A stretch of 64,000 bases of DNA from an uncultured Lachnospiraceae bacterium (lineage in GTDB: Bacteria; Bacillota; Clostridia; Lachnospirales; Lachnospiraceae). Numbering within the stretch: the stretch's first letter is position 1; every line of letters starts with the position of its first letter. Both the position numbers and the translations under genes were made by a program. The stretch is taken from the NCBI GenBank assembly GCA_947172705.1, contig CAMWCA010000001.1:62001-126000 (forward strand), read 5' to 3'. Below, in pieces: positions 26,544-34,368 of this stretch. Below the pieces are notes generated by a model. That model did not search any database and was not told where the DNA came from. It saw only the letters and a program-made list of their open reading frames with translations.

Positions 26544-27407
26544 ATGATTAAGAAGAGAACCACAGGATATTTATTACAGGATGCGGGGCTGCTTTTTCTG
26601 TTGCTTTGTATTGGAAGCGCTGCACTTTTGGTAGGCGTTGTACAGGCTCCTATGCAGTTGGAATTTGTCATTATGCTGCTTGCCACATTTTTGGCAGTTC
26701 TTCTTGCGGGATTTAAGCTGACCGGGCTTTCGGTGGTGATGGCGGCATTTGAAGTGATGATCTACACGGCATATAAGTTATTTTTTTCCTTTGCCTATGA
26801 CAGGGAGATCGACCTCCTTTGCTTTGGATGGTTGGTCATTCCATTTCTTGCAGTGGGCGCTATGTATATGTTCGTCTATGGAAACAGGCGCACGGAGCTG
26901 GAAAACGATGTGCTGAAGGAGCAGGTGGATGAACTGGTAATGGTAAACTCTCTGACAGGGCTTTACAATCTCAGAAGTATGTACTCAGACCTGCAGCGGC
27001 AGGCGGCGTATTCAGAGAGAAACGATATGGTGATTTCGCTTATGATCGTAAAACTGCGTTATGGGCAGGAACTGAAAAAGGTATTATCCAGAAGAAATTA
27101 TGAGACATTGATACAAAAGATGGCGATGGTGGTCACCGATGCGGTCCGTTTGGAGGACAGGACCTATTCGTTGGATAATCAGGGAACGGTAGGGATTATT
27201 CTGACCTGTGACCAGGAAAACAGCAAATATGTAAAGGACAGAATAAAGTCCCATCTGGAGGATAGAAATACCTTTGCAGGAATTGCAGATAAAGCGATCC
27301 GGGTGGAGGTGAAGATTTCCTGCTTGGAATATGAGAAAGAGAAATATGGATTGGATATGATGATGTTTAAACAGAAGGTGGAGAGTGAATTACAATATGA
27401 TGTTTAA
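26544..27407 (+). CDS. Membrane protein with degenerate GGDEF domain and intact RxxD site (putative cyclic-di-GMP receptor)
   Basis: A 287-residue protein with about four membrane segments in residues ~12-113, a short coiled linker, and a GGDEF-like domain (~133-280) beginning NSLTGLYNLRSMYSDL. The catalytic signature is gone: residues 211-215 read DNQGT, and the metal-binding segment is MIVKLRYG instead of DIDxFK. R202-L-E-D205 remains exactly five residues before that position, the spacing of the RxxD inhibitory site that binds cyclic-di-GMP in PleD and in the non-enzymatic receptor PelD. It is therefore probably a ligand-binding regulatory subunit, not a cyclase. The next gene overlaps its end by about 11 bp, implying tight coupling with the deacetylase-like and synthase genes. 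Confidence 0.8.
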   Translation: MIKKRTTGYLLQDAGLLFLLLCIGSAALLVGVVQAPMQLEFVIMLLATFLAVLLAGFKLTGLSVVMAAFEVMIYTAYKLFFSFAYDREIDLLCFGWLVIPFLAVGAMYMFVYGNRRTELENDVLKEQVDELVMVNSLTGLYNLRSMYSDLQRQAAYSERNDMVISLMIVKLRYGQELKKVLSRRNYETLIQKMAMVVTDAVRLEDRTYSLDNQGTVGIILTCDQENSKYVKDRIKSHLEDRNTFAGIADKAIRVEVKISCLEYEKEKYGLDMMMFKQKVESELQYDV

Positions 27408-29028
27408 AAGAGCTGTTGTTTTTGGTCTGCTGGTTGTAGCGATCTTCTTCCCCCCGCTTCTGGCAGAGGCGGCAGTGCCGGAAGGGCAGGTGCTGATCGT
27501 TTATTCCGACGATGCAGATGAGGAAGTGATGAAAAATGTATATCAGATCGGAGAGCTGCTGACTTTTGGCGGAGTACCATGTACCTTTGCCCCGGCAACG
27601 GAATGCAGAGGGAGCCTTGGAAACTTTCAAAATGTGATCTTCTATGAGCTGGAAAAATATCCCCCGGGACTTTTTAAAGAGATTCAGCTGATTGAAAACG
27701 GAGAGGCAAGGCGCGCCAGGGATAATAAGAACTATCAAAGCAATTATAAGTTTATGTTTGTGGGGAATCCTTTTTTGAAGGAATACCTGGACAGAACAGA
27801 GCGCTACACCAAGTATACGGTGCATGGCGGCGAGGTGGGAACTTTTACCTACTTTTTTGAAGAGCAGAATGAAAAGCAGTCTCTTGCAGCGCTGAAGGAA
27901 CCGATTTTTTATAACGGAAGAAAAGTTGATTATCAGGCGGGAACAATGCTGGTTGGGGCAGCGGAGGGGTATTTTTGCAAAACCTGGGATATTATTACCC
28001 ATATTACCACAGGAGATATGGGAAATCCGCTGGTAAAGGCGGCGTTTTCAAAAGAGTTGTTTTTATGGATGGACGGGCAGGGGCAGACGGCGCGGCAGGC
28101 GAGATATTTGGTGATTGACCATGTATACCCCTTTCAGGAGCCGGAAAGGCTTCTTGACACAGTAAAAGAACTGGCGGAAAATAACATTCCCTTTGTGATT
28201 TCGGTAATGCCGGTCTACGATCATGGAGATTATCCTGCCATGCAGCATTTCTGTGAGATTTTACGGTATGCGCAGGATAAAGGGGGTGCAATCATCCTCC
28301 ATACGCCGATCCATCATATGACGGAATTCAATGTAGACCAGATGAACGAATCCATAGCTACGGCAATGGGATTGTATATCAGACAGGGAGTCTATCCGGT
28401 AGGGCTTCAGGTTCCGGAAAACTGGATGTTCTGCCGGGATACGGTGGAGGTTATGAGCCGTTTTGGAACGATCTTGATTGCTGAGGAGACAGATCCCTGG
28501 ATACAGACGGACTGGAAGGATGAAAAGACAAATTATGTGTGCAGGGACAGGCACCAGTGGATCGTTCCGGTGGTGGCGCTGAACGAGGAAGATACAGGGT
28601 ATATGGAGACCCATTCCACAGCGGTGTATATGGATCTGTCAACGGATATGGGAAATTTGGAGCAGATCATTTGGAGCATGAAAAATTCCCATGTGCCTAT
28701 TAAAAATCTGTGGGAGGTATCCCATAGTCTGTGGACAGCTGCCGACACCATCTCCTATGAAAACGGAATTTTGAAGGTGAACGGAAAGGAAACAGAGAAA
28801 ACCTTTGTACCCACTGAGTATGAGGAGACATTTTCTTATCAGAGAAACAGGCGGCAGAGGTTTTCCAAGGATCTCACCGGTGAAAACCAAAAGCTGGCGA
28901 TTGCAGTGGCGGCAATGTCGATTCTTTTCATTATTTTTATCATTATTGCAAGGGGAAACAACCGAAGACGTTTTTTTATACAAGACCAGGAGGAGGATTT
29001 GGATGCATACTGGGAAAATAAGAGATAG
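27397..29028 (+). CDS. Secreted, membrane-anchored DUF2334 polysaccharide-deacetylase-like protein
   Basis: About 543 residues: signal peptide (MMFKRAVVFGLLVVAIFFPP ... AEA), an ectodomain, and a C-terminal membrane helix (KLAIAVAAMSILFIIFIII) with a short charged tail. The middle (~residues 225-400) matches DUF2334, a branch of the NodB/polysaccharide deacetylase fold: YLVIDHVYPF, PFVISVMPVYDH, AIILHTPIHHM. In most relatives the first motif is DD; here it is D-H. The family is expected to act on extracellular glycans by removing acetyl groups, with metal-binding Asp and His residues. The start is uncertain: ATG at 27397 is chosen, but a GTG at 27385 with AAGGTGG is possible. Both overlap the preceding gene. 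Confidence 0.8.
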   Translation: MMFKRAVVFGLLVVAIFFPPLLAEAAVPEGQVLIVYSDDADEEVMKNVYQIGELLTFGGVPCTFAPATECRGSLGNFQNVIFYELEKYPPGLFKEIQLIENGEARRARDNKNYQSNYKFMFVGNPFLKEYLDRTERYTKYTVHGGEVGTFTYFFEEQNEKQSLAALKEPIFYNGRKVDYQAGTMLVGAAEGYFCKTWDIITHITTGDMGNPLVKAAFSKELFLWMDGQGQTARQARYLVIDHVYPFQEPERLLDTVKELAENNIPFVISVMPVYDHGDYPAMQHFCEILRYAQDKGGAIILHTPIHHMTEFNVDQMNESIATAMGLYIRQGVYPVGLQVPENWMFCRDTVEVMSRFGTILIAEETDPWIQTDWKDEKTNYVCRDRHQWIVPVVALNEEDTGYMETHSTAVYMDLSTDMGNLEQIIWSMKNSHVPIKNLWEVSHSLWTAADTISYENGILKVNGKETEKTFVPTEYEETFSYQRNRRQRFSKDLTGENQKLAIAVAAMSILFIIFIIIARGNNRRRFFIQDQEEDLDAYWENKR

Positions 29029-29040
29029 GAGGTGAAGGGA

Positions 29041-30351
29041 TTGTCGTTTGCAGATTGTTTGTCCCTTTACGCCATTGCTGCCATATGGGGGCTGATGTTT
29101 TTGAATATTTTCCTGTCTATCGGCGGCTTTATCTATATGATTCGCGTAAATCGGCAGGAAAAAGATAAAAAGTATAAAAAATATAAGGATCAGGAGTATC
29201 CTATGGTCAGTATTATGGTTCCGGCCCATAACGAAAGCATTGTGATCGGTAAAACGGTGATGGCGCTTTTAGCCTTTGATTACCCGGTGGACAGATATGA
29301 GATCATTGTGATCAACGATAATTCCAGTGACAATTCGGCGCAGGTATTGAAGGGAATACAGGAAAGGAATCCGGATCGCAGGCTGATGGTAATCAATACC
29401 GATAACATCATGGGAGGAAAAGGAAAATCAAACGCTCTGAACATTGCCTTATCGGTGGCAAAGGGAACGGTAATTGCAATTTATGATGCGGATAATACGC
29501 CGGCGCCGGATGCCCTGCGGATTTTGGTGGAAAACCTGATGGAAGATGAAAAGCTGGGAGCTGTGATCGGTAAATTCAGGACCAGAAACCGGAACGCTTC
29601 TCTGCTGACACGGTTTGTAAATATTGAAACCCTTGCCTATCAGTGTATGAATCAGGCGGGACGCTACTTTTTCTTTAAACTCTGCACCATACCGGGAACC
29701 AATTATGTGATCAGAAGAAGTATTATTGATGAGATGGGAGGATGGGACACCAAGGCATTGTCAGAGGATACGGAGATCAGTTTCAGATTGTACCGGATGG
29801 GCTATTATATTAAGTTCATGCCCCTTGCGGTTACCTGGGAGCAGGAGCCCCAGAAGCTGAAACAATGGTTTAAGCAGCGGACCAGATGGGCAAAAGGGAA
29901 TGTTTATGTGTTGATCAAGAATTTCAAATATGCGTTTGACCCCAAAGCGGGGCCCATGCGGCTGGATGTATTTTATTACGCGCTTGTCTATGTCCTGATG
30001 CTGACCTCACTGGTCTGCTCGGATACGATTTTTGTACTTGGCATATTGGGGCTGTGCCATGTGACCCTGGGGGGATTTTCCTCCCTGTTGTGGGGAATGG
30101 CGATCGTGCTGTTTGTTTTAAACGTTTTGATTACCCTGTCAGTAGAAAAAAATGAGTTTAATGGGGAAAGCGCGCTGTTGATCTTACTGATGCTGTTTAC
30201 CTATTCAAAGATGTGGGTTGCCGTGGTGCTTAAGGCGATTTACCTGAGTATTCAGGATGCGGTTTTTGATAAAGAGGTGGTGTGGGATAAAACAGAGCGG
30301 TTTGAGGAATCTGCACAGCCCGGGGAACGAAAGAAATTAGCCAAAAGATAG
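29041..30351 (+). CDS. Family 2 processive glycosyltransferase (polysaccharide synthase)
   Basis: A ~436-residue membrane synthase of the BcsA/PgaC type. One or two N-terminal helices precede a GT2 domain with VPAHNES, INDNSSD, D149-A-D151 (YDADN), the acidic base in LSEDTE (~E242-D243) and QRTRW (Q279-W283), the QxxRW motif typical of processive enzymes. Three to four C-terminal helices form the export channel. There is no PilZ domain; the C-terminus is a ~45-residue charged tail. TTG at 29041 is preferred since AGGAGGTGA lies 6 nt upstream; a GTG at 29032 falls inside that site. It probably polymerises and exports an exopolysaccharide together with the BcsB-like protein encoded next. Confidence 0.9.
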   Translation: MSFADCLSLYAIAAIWGLMFLNIFLSIGGFIYMIRVNRQEKDKKYKKYKDQEYPMVSIMVPAHNESIVIGKTVMALLAFDYPVDRYEIIVINDNSSDNSAQVLKGIQERNPDRRLMVINTDNIMGGKGKSNALNIALSVAKGTVIAIYDADNTPAPDALRILVENLMEDEKLGAVIGKFRTRNRNASLLTRFVNIETLAYQCMNQAGRYFFFKLCTIPGTNYVIRRSIIDEMGGWDTKALSEDTEISFRLYRMGYYIKFMPLAVTWEQEPQKLKQWFKQRTRWAKGNVYVLIKNFKYAFDPKAGPMRLDVFYYALVYVLMLTSLVCSDTIFVLGILGLCHVTLGGFSSLLWGMAIVLFVLNVLITLSVEKNEFNGESALLILLMLFTYSKMWVAVVLKAIYLSIQDAVFDKEVVWDKTERFEESAQPGERKKLAKR

Positions 30352-30363
30352 GGAGAGGAAAAA

Positions 30364-32682
30364 ATGAAAAAGATTTTAGGGGTAAGGATGCTGTCAGCTT
30401 TTCTGATTGTGGTAGTGTTTTTAAGTATACTGCCGCAGCTTGGGGTAAAGGCAGCGCCTGCAGCGAAAAATGATATGGAAAATGAAGAGGAAGCGGTAAA
30501 GCAAGAGGACGCCGCCGGAGAAGAAGGTGAACCGGGGGAGGGTGAAGAAGGAGAGTCCGGTCAGGAGGAAGAGCCTTCTGATGGATCGGAGCCGCTGGAT
30601 GCATTGGCGGACTGGACGGAAGCTGAGAACGCAGGAGAACCAAATCGAAAAGAGCCTCAGATGGTAAAAGCTTCCCATACCCAGGATGTCTTTTTTAACC
30701 CCACAGTGCTGAGGGGAATTTTGTCAAGCAGCGATCTGTACTTTTACGTACCGGAATATTGGGATACCCAATATGTGTATGTGGCATTGGAATACCGTGC
30801 AAGCCAGTTGATTCGTGAAACGGCTTCGGCATTGACTTTTTCGGTGAATCAGATGCCCATAAGCTCCTGTAAGATCACTTATGAGGGGGGAGACAGTCAG
30901 ATTGCCTATGTGGTGATTCCCATGGAAATGGTGCAGGAGGGATACAACTCCTTTACCGTGTCCGCATATGCAAAGCTTTATGATGAGGGAGGCTGCATGG
31001 ATGATTTCTCCAGCGCAAGCTGGTTGTCCATTTCCGAGGATTCTTATATTCGCTGTGGTTATGAAATCAAAGATCCGAATCAAAATATCTCCTTTTATCC
31101 ATACCCCTTTTTGTCCACCACCAAAGCGACGGGAGAGGGATTGACCATTGCCGTATCAGATAAGGCGACCAACGGCGAGGTGGCGGCGGCGATGAACCTG
31201 ATGGCTGATTTGAGCGGCGGTATTCAGGGAGAAAATAAGATTCAATTTGCCCTTTTGTCTGATGTGTCCAGAGCGGAAACCGACAGAACCATTCTGGTGT
31301 CTGAGTATAAAAATCTGCCGGAGGATTATCAGAGCAAGGTACTTACTAAGGAAGGGATAGAGAGTCAGGGGATTATTACTTTCACGGAGGATGAGACGGA
31401 AAATCCGTTGTTGATCATAACCTCGGAAAATGAAAAATGTTTATTGGAAGCCGCTTATATGCTCATGGATGAGGAGCGGGTATCCCAGGAAAACAGCAAT
31501 GTGGCGAAGGTGCCGTTGAGAAGCGGGGATGCTCCTTCGGGACAGGGCACAGGGCTTACAAGTGCATCGGGAGACTATACCATAAAAGAACTTGCCGGAG
31601 GCGGACTGCATTTTACAGGACCTTTCCTTCAGGAGCAGACGGTTTACCTTCCTTTTTCCGAGGATTACATGCTGATGGATGGAGGAAAGATCAATCTTTA
31701 TTTCAGATACAGCGAAAATCTGGATTTTGACAGATCATTGGTTACCGTTTACTGGGGGGATGTACCTGTTGCAAGCAGGAAGCTGGAGAAAGAAAATGCG
31801 CCGGGAGACGAACTGGTATTTACCATGCCGGAGGATGTGGTGGGAACCTCCGCCGGAGCAATCAGAATTGCCTTTCATCTGGAACTGGAGGATATGATCT
31901 GTACTCCCAGGCAGGATCAGATGCCCTGGGCGTATGTGTCAGGGGATTCCTGGTTTCACCTGCCGGCATCCGGTGAATTCAACCTGAGCTTTGACACCAT
32001 GCCTGCGCCTTTCAGGAGGAACAACCAATTTAACGATGTTTTGATGGTGGTCTCAGATAATCCCACAACAGAAGAACTCAGCGTATATGCCCAGATCATG
32101 GGGTCTTTTGGCAACGGAGCGGCGCCCTACGGAACCTTTTCGGTAAAACGTGCGGGAGAGTTTACGGCGGAGGATGGAAAGTGCAATATGATCGTTGCCG
32201 GAACTTATATTTACAATACCATGCTGCGTGCGCTGAACGATTATCTGTACTTCCCTTACAGCGACAGCGGAAGGAAGTTTGCAGGGAACGACCAGTTGAT
32301 TTTGTCGGAAGACTATACGGATCAAATGGCGATTTTACAGCTTTTGGAATCTCCCTACGAAACCAACTGCGGCATTCTTGCCGTGACGGGCGTTTCCAAG
32401 GACTCTATGAAAAATGCGGAGGAATTTTTAAGACAGGAAAAGCTTCGTGCAGGGCTGACCAAGGATTGTGTGATCATTGGAGAGGGGATGGAAGTGAGAA
32501 GCTTCCAGTTCATTACAAAGGATACAGATACGGGAGAACCTACCCTTGCGGAAACCTTTGGAGAAAATAAGCAGTCCGTTCTGTTTACGGTGGTTGCAAC
32601 CTCCGCTATGCTGATGATGCTGATCGCAGTGATCATCATCTTAATTCGTATTAAGACTTATCACAAAAAAGAGGATGAGTAG
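30364..32682 (+). CDS. BcsB-like polysaccharide synthase accessory protein
   Basis: A 772-residue extracellular protein: signal peptide (residues 1-30), an extremely acidic low-complexity linker (~35-85, mostly E, G, D and S), a large beta-rich ectodomain, and one C-terminal membrane helix (~740-762). The order RGILSSSDLYFYVPEYWD, LEYRASQLI, LTFSVNQMPISSCKI and SYIRCGYEI matches BcsB, with its alternating carbohydrate-binding and flavodoxin-like modules. BcsB holds the synthase and guides the nascent chain. The C-terminal anchor packs against the synthase in known complexes. The gene starts 12 bp after the synthase stop. The acidic spacer suggests the ectodomain is held away from the cell wall surface (inference). 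Confidence 0.83.
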   Translation: MKKILGVRMLSAFLIVVVFLSILPQLGVKAAPAAKNDMENEEEAVKQEDAAGEEGEPGEGEEGESGQEEEPSDGSEPLDALADWTEAENAGEPNRKEPQMVKASHTQDVFFNPTVLRGILSSSDLYFYVPEYWDTQYVYVALEYRASQLIRETASALTFSVNQMPISSCKITYEGGDSQIAYVVIPMEMVQEGYNSFTVSAYAKLYDEGGCMDDFSSASWLSISEDSYIRCGYEIKDPNQNISFYPYPFLSTTKATGEGLTIAVSDKATNGEVAAAMNLMADLSGGIQGENKIQFALLSDVSRAETDRTILVSEYKNLPEDYQSKVLTKEGIESQGIITFTEDETENPLLIITSENEKCLLEAAYMLMDEERVSQENSNVAKVPLRSGDAPSGQGTGLTSASGDYTIKELAGGGLHFTGPFLQEQTVYLPFSEDYMLMDGGKINLYFRYSENLDFDRSLVTVYWGDVPVASRKLEKENAPGDELVFTMPEDVVGTSAGAIRIAFHLELEDMICTPRQDQMPWAYVSGDSWFHLPASGEFNLSFDTMPAPFRRNNQFNDVLMVVSDNPTTEELSVYAQIMGSFGNGAAPYGTFSVKRAGEFTAEDGKCNMIVAGTYIYNTMLRALNDYLYFPYSDSGRKFAGNDQLILSEDYTDQMAILQLLESPYETNCGILAVTGVSKDSMKNAEEFLRQEKLRAGLTKDCVIIGEGMEVRSFQFITKDTDTGEPTLAETFGENKQSVLFTVVATSAMLMMLIAVIIILIRIKTYHKKEDE

Positions 32683-32684
32683 GA

Positions 32685-34352
32685 ATGAAATTAAAAAAGA
32701 GCTGGTTTTACTATTTGTGTGTGCTGTTGGCGGCGGTAGGTGTATTGTACATTTTTGTATATAGCTTTACTTCTGTTGGGGCAGGGGCGGAATACGGACA
32801 TCTCACAAGAGGCGGTTTTCTTCTGGCAATCGTTGGGGTATGGATTCTGCTCCGGCTGCTGGCGGCAATATCGGCAAAAGTGCATCTGGAAAACAGATTG
32901 TCATGGAGCAAGGGCTGGGTAAGATGGCTTGAGAGGGGCGTTTTATGTATCATTTTTGTCCTTGCCGCAGGCATAAGGCTTAAGGTTCTTCTGGAAGCGC
33001 CGGAGGCATATCTTCAGGACTATAAGAATTATTATGAGATCGCCTGTAGTCTTGCGGACGGCACCATACAGCGGTACAGAGAATATTGCAACGATATTGT
33101 GGCTGCTCCTCAGTTGATGGGTTACAGTTATCTTCTGACCATTGCCTTCCGTATTTTTGGCAGAGGAGTGAGAGCAGGGCAGTATCTGAATCTTTTCTGT
33201 TCCATTGCTTCCATGTTTTTCCTGTATAAGGCGGCGGGAAAGCTGGGAGGAAGAATTGCAAGAATCGGCGCGCTTCTTCTATATGCATGCTGGTCGGCAC
33301 AGATCTATTCGACGGCAATGTTGTCCCCGGAAAATGCGTTTCTTGCCGTTGTGACCCTCTGCCTTTGGATCTTTCTGGAAGCGCTGCCCAAGGAAGGGCA
33401 GGAGATGGAAAATGGAACGCCGGGAATGGTGCTGAGTCTTCTTTTAGGGGTACTGCTTGCCATAGCGGCAGCGATTCGTGAGATGGGCGTTGTTTTGCTG
33501 CTGGTGATGCTGCTTATGCTGCTTCCCTTTAAAATGAAGCTGCCGGCGATTCCTAAAAATGATATTCCGCTGATGGCGCGTCTGATGGCAAGGGGATGGC
33601 AGCGCTGTCTGATTATCTTGCTGCCTTACCTGATCATAACAGGGGTAATCGGAAGCAAGATTGAACTAGAAATTGACAGGGAACTCCCAGCTTTTTCTAT
33701 TGCAGCAGGAAACAGCTTATTGGAAGAGGGAAAAGAGCTGTGGAGCGGCGGCGATGTAAAGGAGACTTTAAGCGGACTGTTCAGAAAAAATGAGCAGTAT
33801 TTCAAAAACAGGGATCAGGAATTGGCTTCCTACAGAAAGTTGATGGATGAACAGGAAAAGCTTTCAAAGGAAAGATATGACTTTTTAAAAATGGTCAGCG
33901 GAGTCGACCAGATGTTATATACTGGGGTGGTTTTCCTGTCCCTGATCAGCCTGATTTATCTGATGATGAAAAAAGCAGGTTTTTCATTGCTTCCGGCGGG
34001 AGTTTTTCTGGGGCTTATGGTGATGTCATGTGTTACAGGGGAGAGAGGCGAATATTCCCTTTTGCTTACAGGGAACTTTATCTTGTCGGCGGCAGTAGCG
34101 ATCCGGTACACCTTTGAAGAAGGCAGGGAAAATTTGAAGAACGCAGATGCGGAGAAAGAACTGGAAAACCGGGAAGCAGAGCTGGAAGCGTACAAGATCG
34201 CCTTACAGGAGCAGGAAGAGGAGAAGCTGGCGGAGTTGAGAAAAGAAGTGTATGCAAATCTCTTTGACATGGAAAGGGCATTAAAGGAAGGGCACATCGT
34301 TATGACGGTAACGCCTGCCTGCATGGAAGAAGAAAACAGCGGCAGGGATTGA
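32685..34352 (+). CDS. Polytopic membrane protein, GT-C/GT39-like, with C-terminal coiled coil
   Basis: A 555-residue protein with about ten membrane helices. After the third helix the loop YLQDYKNYYEIACSLADG places an Asp (D112) followed by aromatic residues and then PQLMGYSYLLTIAFRIFG; this is the arrangement of GT-C (PMT/ArnT-like, GT39) enzymes, which transfer a sugar from a polyprenyl-phosphate donor. The C-terminal ~75 residues are a highly charged coiled coil (EKELENREAELEAYKIALQE) in the cytoplasm. The start follows the BcsB-like stop by 2 bp, so translation is coupled. It is probably a side-chain transferase or polymer modifier; the activity is inferred from fold features only. Confidence 0.65.
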   Translation: MKLKKSWFYYLCVLLAAVGVLYIFVYSFTSVGAGAEYGHLTRGGFLLAIVGVWILLRLLAAISAKVHLENRLSWSKGWVRWLERGVLCIIFVLAAGIRLKVLLEAPEAYLQDYKNYYEIACSLADGTIQRYREYCNDIVAAPQLMGYSYLLTIAFRIFGRGVRAGQYLNLFCSIASMFFLYKAAGKLGGRIARIGALLLYACWSAQIYSTAMLSPENAFLAVVTLCLWIFLEALPKEGQEMENGTPGMVLSLLLGVLLAIAAAIREMGVVLLLVMLLMLLPFKMKLPAIPKNDIPLMARLMARGWQRCLIILLPYLIITGVIGSKIELEIDRELPAFSIAAGNSLLEEGKELWSGGDVKETLSGLFRKNEQYFKNRDQELASYRKLMDEQEKLSKERYDFLKMVSGVDQMLYTGVVFLSLISLIYLMMKKAGFSLLPAGVFLGLMVMSCVTGERGEYSLLLTGNFILSAAVAIRYTFEEGRENLKNADAEKELENREAELEAYKIALQEQEEEKLAELRKEVYANLFDMERALKEGHIVMTVTPACMEEENSGRD

Positions 34353-34368
34353 AGAAAGAGGGGGTCAT

